Part shown: positions 53,570 to 64,000 of the stretch, piece after piece
Layout: each line of letters begins with the position of its first letter
How positions within the stretch are numbered: position 1 is the stretch's first letter
Origin: Prorocentrum cordatum
Lineage: Eukaryota; Sar; Dinophyceae; Prorocentrales; Prorocentraceae
Assembly: GCA_963575745.1 (NCBI GenBank)
Contig: CAUYUJ010019370.1
Coordinates: forward strand, 1-64,000
Length of the DNA: 64,000 bases
Direction of reading: 5' to 3'
Notes under the pieces: generated by a model
What the model saw: only the letters and a program-made list of their open reading frames with translations
What the model was told of the DNA's origin: nothing
Databases searched by the model: none
Made by a program: the position numbers and the translations under genes

Positions 53570-54330
53570 CGCGAGTTTTGGAGCCACTCGGGGGCCGTTT
53601 CGGAGCCTTTGGGGTGCTTCTTGGTGGTTCCTTGGGGCGTCTGGGCGGCCTCGTGAGGGCCTCTGGGGGCCTCTTGGGGCACTCTTGTGGCCCCCTGGGG
53701 CTCCTGGGGGCAGAACACTAGAGTTTCAACATGTTTGGTCGCCCTCTTGGGCCCCTATTGGTGCCGTCTTGGAGCCTTCTTGGGCCGTCTTGGGGACCTC
53801 TTGGGCCGTGTTGGGGCCGTCTTGGGCCGTCTGGAGGCCGTCTTGGGGGCCTCTTGGGCCATCTTGGGGCTGTCTATGGGGCCTCTTTGGCCGTCTTGGA
53901 GCGTCGGGAAGCCGAAAAGGCGGAAAAGCAAAAAACATCGAGAAACACCATGGAAAATCAACAATTGTAGACTCTTGGGGCCCTCTTGGGAGGGTTGTTT
54001 GGGACCTCGGGGGCCGTCTTGGAGTCCTCTTGGCTCGTCTTGGGGCCATCTTGGGCGTCTTGGAGCGGTCGTTTGGCGTCTCGCGGCCTTCGTGGGCCGT
54101 CTTGGAGGTCTTTTGGGGGCTTTTTGGCCCGTCTTGAGGCCCTCTTGGGCCCGGAAAAGCCTCGTGAACCGTTCGTCCCGGCCGTGCTGCGCTCGTCCCG
54201 GCCGTACTGCGCTCGTCCCGTACCCCCCCCCTTCCAAATCGACCGGACCGGGCTCCCGGGGGAGGGGTCTGGGGAGGGGGAAGCATCTCACACGCCGATG
54301 ATCCCCAAGGGGTCGGCGGATTTTTGACCA
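53570..54330. repeat. Diverged ~425-bp unit, CCTCTTGG orientation
   Basis: GGCC-decamers, the core CGGGAAGCCGAAAAGGCGGA plus AAAGCAAAAAACATCG, decamers, then CCTTCCAAATCGACCGGACC and CATCTCACACGCCGATGATC. The last part is repeated at 57655-57747, closing the array downstream, and weakly at 23225-23270. Confidence 0.8.
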
Positions 54331-54689
54331 ATGATTGTTGCTCCTTCTGGATTATTTTTGATGTTTTTTCGGTCGACTAATGTTAGTTCTCCTTCCAAAT
54401 CCGCCTGCAGGACCGTAGGAGGAGATTCCCGACCTGGCCCTAGATGCATGCAAGTTGTTTGCTTGACAGCTGTGTCTCGAGCTCGGATTTCCTTCTTTCC
54501 AGGTGGTCCTGTGTGGTGGCCCTGGCCTCTGGCCATCCAGGCCTCCCCTTGCCCCCCTCTCCCCAAAAGGCCTCGGATTGTTCTGTCGTCGTCGTCGCCA
54601 TATGTTCCTTCTCCTCTTTGTCCTCCTCCTTCTTATCTTTCTCTTCCTCCTCATCCTCCCCTGGCCCGAGCGGCCCCACTGCGTTGAGA

Positions 54690-54812
54690 CAGCTCGAGGC
54701 TCGGATCCTGCAGGTGGGGCGCCTGACCCTGGCGTTGCCGCGGGGCCTCGTTCCACGTGCACGAGTGGCCCGTTGCGGGAGTGGCCTGCGCTGCGAGCCA
54801 GCGGGGGCCCAG
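54690..54812 (+). other. Possible small exon between pyrimidine tracts
   Basis: After GCGTTGAGACAG a frame reads LEARILQVGRLTLALPRGLV, then PRARVARCGSGLRCEPAGAQ, before a CCT tract. The setting (pyrimidine tract, AG, short unique GC-rich segment) resembles the SDR exons. No family is recognised. Confidence 0.2.
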
Positions 54813-54814
54813 AT

Positions 54815-54903
54815 CCTCTTCTTCCTCCTCCTCCTCCTCCTCCTCCTCCTCCTCCTCCTCGTCCTCCTCCTCCTCCTCCTCCTCCTCCTCCTCCTCCTCC
54901 TCC
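54815..54903. repeat. (CCT)n tract
   Basis: CCT units with CTT and CGT interruptions. Confidence 0.9.
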
Positions 54904-54939
54904 CCCCTCACGTCGTGAATGGGTCGCGGCAAAAGGGTC

Positions 54940-57660
54940 TCGGAGCCTTCGTGGGCCGTCTTGGAGGCTTCTTGGAGCCTTCTTGGCCTCTTGAGGCCCT
55001 CTTGGGCCCGGAAAAGCTCTGGAACCGCTCGTCCCGGCCGTGCTGCGCTCGTCCTGGCCCCCTCCCCCCCTCCAAATCGGCCCTCTTGGGCCGTCTTGAG
55101 GACCTCTTGGGCCGTCTTGGGGCCGTCCTGGGCCGTCTGGAGGCCGTCTTGGGGGCCTCTTGGGCCATCTTGGGGCTATCTTTGGGGCCTCTTCGCGCGT
55201 CTTGGAGCGTTGGGAAGCGGGAAAGGCGGAAAAGCAAAAAACATCGAAGAACACTATGGAAAATCAAAAATTTTAGACTCTTGGGGCCCTTTTGGGAGAC
55301 TTGTTTGGGACCTCGGGGGCCGCCTTGGAGACCTCTTGGCCCGTCTTGGGGCCATCTTGGGCGTCTTGGAGGGGTCGTTTGGCGTCTCGGAGCCTGCGTG
55401 GGCCGTCTTGGAGGCCTCTTGGAGCCTTCTTGGCCCGTCTTGAGGCCCTCGTGGGCCCGGAAAAGCCCTGGAACCGCTCGTCCCGGCCGTGCTGCGCTCG
55501 TCCCGGCCCCCTCCCCCCCTCCAAATCGGCCCTCTTGGGCCGTCTTGGTGACCTCTTGGGCCGTCTTGGGGCCGTCTTGGGCCGTCTGGAGGCCGTCTTG
55601 GGAGACTCTTGGGCCATCTTGGGGGTATCTTTGGGGCCTCTTTGCCTGTTTTGGAGCGTCGGGAAGCCGGAAAGGCGGAAAAGCAAAAAACTTTGAAAAA
55701 CACTTCGGAAAATCAGCAATTTTAGACTCTTTGGGCCCTCTTGGCACATTTGGGACCTCAAGGCTGTCTTGGAGACCTCTTGGCCCGTCATGGGGCCATC
55801 GTGGGCGTCTTGGAGCGGTCGTTTGGCGTCTCGGAGCCTTCGTGGGCCGTCTTGGAGGCCTCTTGGGGGCTTCGTGGCCCGTCTTGAGGCCCTCTTGGGC
55901 CAGGAAAAGCACCGTGGATCGCTCGTCCCGGACCCCTCCCCACCTCCAAATCGGCCCTCTTGGGCCGTCTTGGGGACCTCTTGGGCCGTCTTGGGGCCGT
56001 CTTGGGCCGTCTGGAGGCCGTCTTGGGGGACTCTTGGGCCATCTTGGGGCTATCTTTGGGGCCTCTTTGCCTGTTTTGGAGCGTCGGGAAGCCAGAAAGG
56101 CGGAAAAACAAAAAATATCGAAAAACACTTTGGAAAATCCTCAATTTTAGACTCTTTGGGCCTTCTTGGGAAGCTCATTTGGGACCTCAAGGCCGTCTTG
56201 GAGACCTCTTGGCCCGTCTTGGGGCCATCGTGGGCGTCTTGGAGCGGTCGTTTGGCGTCTCGGAGCCTTCGTGAGCCGTCTTGGAAGCCTCTTGGGGGCT
56301 TCGTGGCCCGTCTTGAGGCCCTCTTGGGCCAGGAAAAGCCCCGTGGATCGCTCGTCCCGGCCCCCTCCCCCCCTCCAAATCGGCCCTCTTGGGCCGTTTG
56401 GTGACCTCTTGGGCCGTCTTGGGGCCGTCTTGGGCCGTCTGGAGGCCGTCTTGGGGGACTCTTGGGCCATCTTGGGGCTATCTTTGGGGCCTCTTTGCCG
56501 TCTTGGAGCGTCGGGAAGCCGGAAAGGCGGAAAAGCAAAAAACATCGAAAAACACTCTGGAAAATCAGCAATTTTAGACTCTTTGGGCCCTCTTGGGAAG
56601 CTCATTTGGGACCTCAAGGCCGTCTTGGAGACCTCTTGGCCCGTCTTGGGGCCATCGTGGGCGTCTTGGAGCGGTCGTTTGGCGTCTCGGAGCCTTCGTG
56701 GGCCGTCTTGGAGGCCTCTTGGGGGCTTCGTGGCCCGTCTTGAGGCCCTCTTGGGCCAGGAAAAGCCCCGTGGATCGCTCGTCCCGGACCCCTCCCCACC
56801 TCCAAATCGGCCGTCTCTTGGGCCGTCTTGGGCCGGGCCGTCTTGGGGCCGTCTTGGGCCGTCTGGAGGCCGTCTTGGGGGAGTCTTGGGCCATCTTGGG
56901 GCTATCTTTGGGGCCTCTTCGCGCGTCTTGGAGCGTCGGGAAGCCGGAAAGGCGGAAAAGGAAAAAACATCGAAAAACACTTTGGAAAATCAGCAATTTT
57001 AGACTCTTTGGGCCTTCTTGGGGAGCTCATTTGGGACCTCAAGGCCGTCTTGGAGACCTCTTGGCCCGTCTTGGGGCCATCGTGGGCGTCTTGGAGCGGT
57101 CGTTTGGCGTCTCGGAGCCTTCGTGGGCCGTCTTGGAAGCCTCTTGGGGGCTTCGTGGCCCGTCTTGAGGCCCTCTTGGGCCAGGAAAAGCCCCGTGGAT
57201 CGCTCGTCCCGGACCCCCCCCCCCTCCAAATCGGCCCTCTTGGGCCGTCTTGGGGACCTCTTGGGCCGTCTTGGGGCCGTCTTGGGCCGTCTGGAGGCCG
57301 TCTTGGGGGAGTCTTGGGCCATCTTGGGGCTATCTTTGGGGCCTCTTCGCGCGTCTTGGAGCGTCGGGAAGCCGGAAAGGCGGAAAAGGAAAAAACATCG
57401 AAAAACACTCTGGAAAATCAGCAATTTTAGACTCTTTGGGCCCTCTTGGGAAGCTCATTTGGGACCTCAAGCCGTCTTGGAGACCTCTTGGCCCGTCTTG
57501 GGGCCATCGTGGGCGTCTTGGAGCGGTCGTTTGGCGTCTCGGAGCCTTCGTGGGCCGTCTTGGAAGCCTCTTGGGGGCTTCGTGGCCCGTCTTGAGGCCC
57601 TCTTGGGCCAGGAAAAGCCCCGTGGATCGCTCGTCCCGGACCCCCCCCCCCCCCTCCAAA
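54940..57660. repeat. Tandem array of ~425-bp units
   Basis: Six units have boundaries at the CCCCCTCCAAATCGGCC word (about 55065, 55510, 55940, 56365, 56795 and 57220, then 57645). Each unit is GGCC-decamers, GGGAAGCCGGAAAGGCGGAA, AAACATCGAAAAACACT-TGG, AAAATCAGCAATTTTAGACT, decamers, and GGAAAAGCCCCGTGGATCGC. Later units differ by only a few bases. The 200-570-codon frames across it on both strands are repeat translations. Confidence 0.95.
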
Positions 57661-57878
57661 TCGACCGGACCAGGCTCCCGGGGGAGGGGTTTGGGGAGGG
57701 GGAAGCATCTCACACGCCGATGATCCCCAAGGGGGTCGGCGGATTTCCCCCTTCTCCTTTTCCTCTTCCGCCTCCGCCTTGTCCTCCTCCTCCTCCCTCT
57801 CCTCCTCCTCCTCCTCCTTCTCCTCCTCCTCCTTTTCTTCATCGCCACATCTTTCCTCTCCTCCTCTTGTGCGCCCAG

Positions 57879-57997
57879 CGCGTGCAAACGTCGACAGGAA
57901 GTGGGCGCTGGCCGAAACTTCGGCCGATGTAATTCAGACTGAATTGCTGCGGTCGGCGTTTCGGGAGAGTGTGCCAGTTTGGACCCGATTTATATAA
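57879..57997 (+). CDS. Candidate terminal exon, product unknown
   Basis: A CCT-rich tract and CTTGTGCGCCCAG precede a frame reading RANVDRKWALAETSADVIQT, then ELLRSAFRESVPVWTRFI and TAA. Composition is protein-like, and the acceptor context is like that of the SDR exons. No family is recognised and no upstream exon was linked. From 58000 to 58680 I see no gene. Confidence 0.3.
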
Positions 57998-58689
57998 GGG
58001 TCTCGATGGACCCCAAATCCTCGGGTCCCCGGTCTCGATTCTGCGAACAGCGCCGACGTCGAACATTGGTTCCCGCACGCACTAATTGATTAGTTGTTTG
58101 GAGACGTCTCTTCAGTTGCTCGTCGCTTTGTTTTGGCGGCCTGGACAGAGGGGGGGGTCGGTTTCTCCGGGTTCCAAATTTTGCCTCCGTCACCGATTCG
58201 ATGAGCTTGGCATGCGTTCATCCGTCCTCGTCCCGTCGAAGAGCATCAGTTTGCAGACCCCTTAGCGCTTCGGCGCCGCCCCCGAGAGTTTATGGTTCAA
58301 TGTCCAGGTGTTTTGTCCTCCTCACCCTTCCCCTCCTTGTCGAGGCCCTCCGGGGGCCTTCGGGTCGCCCCCGTTGGACGTGGCTCGGAACACGGGTCAG
58401 GCCTGACCCCCGATGGGTCCGCGGAGCGCACTTGGGCGCTAAAAGTCTGTCCCGCGCCTTCTGTTAGAAGCGCCCTCGGGGGGGGGCGGACTTCTTCTGG
58501 TGTCTCTTGGTGGCGGGTCTCTTGTCGTCCCCCGTCCTTGACCGTTGTGGCATTGGCGACGCCGGCCATACACGAGCACCAGAGCTGGCCAGCCTCCCCG
58601 CAAGGCCCTAGATGTCAGGCAGGCCTGGAGCAAATCATGTAGCAAATCATTTCAGGCAAGCCTTGTGTACCTTCGTAACTCCCCCTCTA

Positions 58690-58842
58690 GAGTGCATGAG
58701 CGTCGATGAGCGTCTGGTAGTCGATGAACTGGCGCCATGTTAGCGTCGATTAGCGTCCGCTAGCGTCGATGGGCGTCGATGAGCGTCGATTCAGCGTCGA
58801 TTAGCGTCAATCAGCGTCGATCGGCGTCGATTCGCAAGAGCC
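58690..58842. repeat. AGCGTCGAT minisatellite
   Basis: About twelve 9-12 bp units of AGCGTCGATTA/GGCGTCGATG type. From 58850 to 59280 I see no gene, apart from a CT run at 59010-59040. Confidence 0.85.
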
Positions 58843-59292
58843 AACAAGATTTTACGGGAGGTTCCCATGAGTTGCCACAGAAGGGCCGAGTGCCCTGTGT
58901 GGAGCCCCGTGCCTTCCCAGAAGAGGAGGGCGGTGTACCGTCCTTCGCGCGGCTTGCCCCTCGACGCCCGCCTACACCTCTCTCTCTTCTGTTAGTTTTT
59001 TTTGGGGGGGGTCTCTCTCTATCTCTCTCTCTCTCTCTTCCCCCCTCTCCCGCCCTCGCCCTGTGCCAGCGTCAATCCCGCCGGACAGTCGGATGGCGGC
59101 CCGCTCGTAGACGTGGTAGACTGGTCAGGGATCCCTCTCCCCGCACGCTTCACTTCCCGCCCCCCTCCACCCCAACCCCCGCACGGTGTGCATCGATGTT
59201 GTGATTGCTGACGTTTTCCAAGGGCGTCCCGGGGGCCGCCGCGACGTCCGAAAAGGCGTAAAGGGCGTCCCTGGGGGAGGGTCCGGTTTAGG

Positions 59293-59294
<2 letters not shown>

Positions 59295-59330
<36 letters not shown>
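59295..59330. repeat. (GT)n
   Basis: GT dinucleotide run followed by G8. Confidence 0.95.
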
Positions 59331-59331
<1 letters not shown>

Positions 59332-59384
59332 GGGGTTCCAGGGAATGAACATATAACCATAGGAATATTCATATATAAATACAC

Positions 59385-60275
59385 ATATCTATCTATCTAT
59401 ATATATATACACGTACGTACGTACGCACATACACACATACATACATACATACATACATACATACATACATCCATACATACATACATCCACGTATACATAC
59501 ATACATACATACATACATACATACATACATACATGCATGCATGCATACACACATACATACATACATACATACATACATACATACATACATACATACACAC
59601 ATACACGCATACACACATACCATACACATACATACATACATACATACATACATACATACATACATACATACCATACACACAACCTTACATACATACATAC
59701 ATACATACACACATACACCCATACATACACATACATACACACATCCATACATACATACATACATACATACATACATAAATACATACATACATACATACAT
59801 ACATACATTCATTCATTCATACATACATACATACATACATACATGCATACATGCATACATACATACATACATACATACATGCACACATACATGCATACAT
59901 ACATACACACATACATATAGCCATACATACATACATGCACACATACATGCATACACACCGATACATATATATATATATTTATATATATATATATATTCAT
60001 ATATATATATATGCATACATACGTACATACATACAGTCATACATCTATACATCCATACATCCATACATCCATACATCCAGGCATCCATACATCCATCCAC
60101 ACTACATATATACATACATACATACATACATACACATACATACATACACACATACAAGCATGTACACACATACATCTACACACATACATGAATTCATGCA
60201 TGCATGCATGCATGCATGCATGCATACACATACATACATACATACATACATACATACGCACATACATGCATACAT
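59385..60275. repeat. (ATAC)n tetranucleotide array
   Basis: ATAC units with ATGC, ACAC, ATTC and ATCC blocks and TA runs near 59966-60010. It mirrors the array at 9481. His-Thr-Tyr-Ile frames are artefacts. Confidence 0.97.
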
Positions 60276-60306
60276 ACGTACAGACAGACAGACAGTCAGA
60301 CAGAAG

Positions 60307-60381
<75 letters not shown>
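60276..60381. repeat. (AGAC)n array
   Basis: Nearly pure ACAG/AGAC tetramers adjoining the ATAC array. Confidence 0.97.
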
Positions 60382-60684
60382 TATGTATACACACATATGT
60401 ATAGTGCAAATGTGATATTGTATAGTTGTTGTTTCCTCTCTCTCTCTCTGTCGAGACTGTCGCCCTCCCTCAGTCGTATCCGTCTCCGCCGCGGCTGTTT
60501 CCCTCTCGAGCCACCGCCGGCTGCTGATTTTTGGGCGGCCGAGCCTTGGCTGCCCCCACCCTATTTGGGAGACCATCGTTGCGCCGGTCCGTCTCCTCCC
60601 TCGTCCCGAGACCTCCAAGTCCCGAGACTTCCAACCATCAGCTATTTCGTCGTTTTCGGCATCTGGGGGCCCTTGCCGGGCCCC

Positions 60685-60850
60685 GCAGCCGTCAAACAAC
60701 GACTCGGAATGAAACATCTGTCCCAGGGAAGGGGTCGAGACCTTGGGGGAGCCACATTGAGAAACAATCGACGTCGGATGTCTGGGAAATTGGTGAAAAA
60801 CGATCCCGCGACGAAAAACCGGCTCCTGGATCCGCATTGAACATCGAAGG
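60685..60850 (+). repeat. Dispersed AACGACTCGGAATGAAAC element
   Basis: CGTCAAACAACGACTCGGAA, TGAAACATCTGTCCCAGGGA and AGGGGTCGAGAC, then CGATCCCGCGACG. It is related to 51300 and, inverted, to 47650 and 50120. Confidence 0.55.
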
Positions 60851-61149
60851 TCTGAGAGGTGGAATCGAGGTAGTGGAGGGGGCTTGGGAGGGGTGTTGTG
60901 TTGGGCTCGCAGTCTTCATGACCCCTCGGGGTCTCACAATGGGACCCCTGCTGTTGCTGGTGCTGTTCCCTTTGGGCCCTCCCTGGACTTCATGCACTCC
61001 GTCGTCATCGTGACTCGAGCTTCACATTCAGGTCGGTTCTGTCTCGGCCGAGTGTGACTGGGCGGTGGTTCGGCATTCCCTCTCCGACAAGATAGGTGCC
61101 TGCCACGTCTTAGCTTTCAGCGGAATGTTTGCAGCGTGGATCACGGCAG

Positions 61150-61205
61150 TGGAAGAGGAGGAGGAGGAGGAGGAGGAGGAGGAGGAGGAGGAGGAGGAGG
61201 AGGAG
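61150..61205. repeat. (GGA)n tract
   Basis: Pure GGA tract just upstream of the recognisable start of the decayed LINE. Confidence 0.95.
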
Positions 61206-61259
61206 CCCATCATGGACATGAGCGGCCAGTACGAGGTTCGACCGGAGGGTCAGGGCCCA

Positions 61260-64000
61260 AATTCCAGGTCCAGGAGGTCCACATGGCAGAGGAGATGCTC
61301 TCCCAGCCGCTCCATGACCAGACGCACTCATGGTGCAATCGGGTGCATACACTTATCTCCAGACTGGTTCGGCATCGTGAGCGTGGGAACGGGCGCAAGG
61401 CCTTCCAATTGGCGGCCACACTCTTGGCCAGCGGCTACCTGCGGACGCACATATCTACATTACTGACTGGGATTGGCAAGTTTATGCATCACATCTTCGA
61501 GATCTTCTTCAGCCTCAGCTGAGCATCCTGAAGGCCATGGTCGACACCTCAGAGAAAACTGGACGTCGAGCTCCTGGTCGTGCGCTGCACAGCTCGTTGG
61601 ACGAAATCCGTGTGTGGATGATGACAGAGGAGGCCCTGGCAGTTCTACACAAATCGATCACGATACTGACGGCGCCCATGTTCAAGTCCGTAGCTGACGC
61701 TATGAGGCCTCGGGCTGAATAAGGGATCGATCGATCATCACCTCTGGATGTGGAGCACTTGCCATTGGAAGGATTGGATGAGCTAGCCGTCATCCTGAAT
61801 GGGGTGGAGGGCTGTCTGACTTGACCGTGGCAGCCGATGCCCATGATTGGACGCATGTTGGCCAACAAATCAGGAGGTGATCGCACCATCGGCATGATAT
61901 GCGCATATGGTCGTTGTCATATGAGCCGTGGGTCAAGATCTGGCCCACTAAGTCCCAGCCCAAGTGAAGCGCTGCTGAGATTGGGAGCTCCACCCGCAGA
62001 AAAAGGTCTCCTTCGCATCCTGAGGGAGGAGGACCACTGCCACATGGGTATGGCCTTCGGTTTGAGTTGTAGCGATCGAATATGCTTGATTACATCGGCG
62101 GAGAAAACTCTATCGTTAAGGTTCCCGCCAGTCATTGGTTCTCAGACCTGAAGTTTCGCCTGGGACCCAGGGCCTTGGCGCAACTGTATGGTTTCTCGAA
62201 GGCTTTCCAACCTTAGCTGCCTCGATGCGCCCGTTTGGATACGCAGCGCGTGCCGTTCTCGCAACGTCCGTGTCGATACGTTGCGTGTTGGATCAACGTA
62301 TTGGCCCACATTTTCGCGAACTCATCGCGTCAGACTTTACGTGTTGAGCTCCGTGTCAGCACGCTACGTGTTGCGCGTTGCGTATCGGGGTAGCTCAGTT
62401 TCTAACGTGCGAGAAGTGATGCACAGCGGGGCGCGGCTTGGCCGCTGAATGACCTACTGCGTCCTTGGGAATGCCACCATCGCCCATCCCACGGTCGACA
62501 TGAGATTGAGGATGCACGATATGTCTCAGTATGTGGTTGGTTCGCGGAGTACTGTCAAAACGAAGCTGTTCCAGGTTTTTTCTGCAAGCCAGCAAGGCGT
62601 TAGAGCAGACCGGTTTGCAGATAGTTCCGAGGAGCGTGCTGCTCGGCTCTCGCCTTCGCGATGCTCACGCGGTCGCCAGTCGGCTGTCTCGGCAGGTCCT
62701 CAAGGTGATGGCAGTGCTGCAGGCGGGGCACCTCGGAGTCGACTCGCGTGCAAGACGTCATGCGAGGAGTACGGCATGCAAAAGAGTTTCCAGGGCTTCG
62801 AGCATGCACGGATAAAAATCAAACGCTTCGCCGATGCGGCCAGGCGCCACCGTCTTGCTGTTCGCCTCGAGCGGGCAGGAGCACGACCAACACGCCACTG
62901 CTGGCGGGGTTTTCGGGGGGCGCCCTGCTGGGGATGAGGAGGAAGCCGGGCCACGTCGCCAGCTCCGCCCGTCGCTGGAGGTGCTTGCCATCGGTGCTCG
63001 ACTTACGTTGCCCAGAGAGCGATCCTGGCGTTCGTCTTCCCGTTAGATCGCATGGCAGAACGTTGTTGACAAGCTCAGACGGGTTCCCGTCCAGCGCCGC
63101 AGAAGGCGCACGCGTGGCCCAGCGGAGGCGGTCATCAAGAACTATTTGTAAGTGGAGTGGGGGACCAGGCCGGTTCGATGCGAGGATAGGGAGGTTTTTA
63201 TTTTCGACGGCTTAGGACCGCGCGACGATATGTCATTTTTTCTGGACGAGCTCGAACACGCGGATCGAATTCAGCAGTGGCGGTCAGCCTCCGCGCATTT
63301 CTGCGGAGCAAGAATCGAAGGCGGGGTCGACGCTTGATCCTGCCGACGCTTCCTCCAGGCCCTCGAGAAGGCCGAGCACGGCCACCAGTTGGCCGAGATG
63401 GCGTTGCGCGTCGCGGGCGGCGGGAGCTGGCCCAGGCAGCGCATCCTCGACGATGTCGGAGGGGACATGGATCCGATCCGCGCTCGTTGCAAGGAGTTGC
63501 CCGAGACAGCGCATCGCCGCGCAGGGGCCTGCAGGTGCAACGCTGGCGCCGAGGTCCACAGTGCATCAGACGCGCTGGCCCCACAAGCCCTTGGCCAGCA
63601 CGAAGCATACACGTGCTTTTGGCCACGCGGCATTTTGTCGGCGGCCTCGGCCAGGGTAGAAGCGCCCGTCCAGGGTCTCGAATGGAACATCGGCGGAGTA
63701 CGATGCTCCTCTCTCAGACTTCGCCCCCTCGGCGTCGGCACAGACTCCTATCCATTGTTCGTGTGCGGAGATGCCGGCAGAGGCGTGGGCTCCCGTGGCG
63801 ACTTAGGAGAGCTGCTTTTGGCTTCGTTGTTGTCCAGAGATGTCCCCTCTTCCAGGTCAGCGTGGCCTTCGGGGGGCCGATCCCTGGGAATAATCAGTTG
63901 GCTCCTCCTCGTGGCGAGTTGGCGGCTTTGCGGGCTGCCATTGCTGTTCGCCCAGGCCCTCTCGTTCACGGCGCTGGCAACCAGGCGATCAGGGATGGGT
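61260..64000 (+). pseudogene. Decayed LINE ORF2, same family as 10383-17524, cut by window edge
   Basis: Shifting between plus frames recovers colinear blocks of the intact ORF2. They include HTLISRLVRHRERGNG (against HTVVQQLLKHRQKDNG); MRPRAE-stop-GIDRSSPLDV at 61702-61752 (against MKPRAGLGVDRLTPMDV); and DMRLRMHDMSQYVVGS near 62500, where WIDDL has become RMHDM and one RT catalytic Asp is lost. Further blocks are LQAGHLGVDSRARRHAR near 62717; LDLRCPESDPGVRL near 62997; and an RNase H start FVCGDAG near 63757. There are several frameshifts and stops, including TAA at 61720. No endonuclease or ORF1 is seen, so it is probably 5'-truncated near 61260. It is non-functional and continues beyond 64000. 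Confidence 0.8.

Noticed and set aside
54444-56150. 568-codon plus frame and 406-codon minus frame
   Set aside because: Both span the ~425-bp array; the unit length merely happens to keep frames open.
62386-62400. tRNA-like GGGGTAGCTCAGTT
   Set aside because: Only a box-A-like word. No cloverleaf, anticodon arm or TTCGA box follows at the right distance, and it lies in the decayed LINE.

Overview
The window looks like nuclear DNA of a dinoflagellate, or of a close relative. It is GC-rich and dominated by repeats. Genes are split into very small exons with kilobase-sized introns. At least one segment (19775-19796) matches the 22-nt dinoflagellate spliced leader (consensus quoted from memory) at 20 positions, and a LINE-type retrotransposon carries a degenerate copy of the same leader at its 5' end. 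There are no operons, no CRISPR arrays and no convincing tRNA or rRNA genes. Most long open frames are translations of simple repeats.

Layout. 0-10 kb: trinucleotide and pentanucleotide microsatellites, a 74-bp tandem array (5205-6045) and GC-rich islands that may hold exons of an unidentified gene (1.5-2.9 kb). 10.37-17.54 kb: a structurally complete LINE on the minus strand, with a 15-bp target-site duplication, a spliced-leader relic at its 5' end, ORF1 (zinc ribbon plus coiled coil), ORF2 (endonuclease, reverse transcriptase, zinc finger, RNase H) and a hexanucleotide 3' tail. ORF1 and ORF2 share one frame and are separated by a single TGA. 17.5-23.3 kb: composite ~80-bp repeats, a (GAT)n tract, arrays of a GGCC-containing decamer, and the best spliced-leader relic. 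23.37-29.33 kb: three copies of an apparently undescribed ~1.5-kb element with CCCGGAAAGG/CCTTTCCGGG ends. 29.9-38.5 kb: hairpin-forming tandem repeats, AATGCCA arrays, a long palindrome and more decamer arrays.

38.9-50.7 kb: the clearest cellular gene, a short-chain dehydrogenase/reductase (SDR) on the plus strand. Six exons (38.90, 45.03, 47.36, 48.39, 49.35 and 50.56 kb) read in order from the end of the Rossmann core, through the catalytic Ser and Tyr-x3-Lys, to a stop codon. The N-terminal exon with the dinucleotide-binding glycine motif was not found. The first four introns start with a degenerate copy of the first bases of the next exon. The introns hold two Tc1/mariner-type MITEs, a hairpin family and large GAT/GGA tracts.

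51-64 kb: exon-like islands without an assignment, a tandem array of ~425-bp units (54.9-57.7 kb), ATAC/AGAC microsatellites, and from ~61.26 kb to the window edge a second, decayed LINE of the same family on the plus strand. It has frameshifts, a stop codon and a damaged RT catalytic motif.

Functionally, the two LINEs are the only coding units that clearly belong together. The SDR is a single metabolic-type gene embedded in repeats. Everything else is best described as repeat families, several of which recur at two to nine places in the window.
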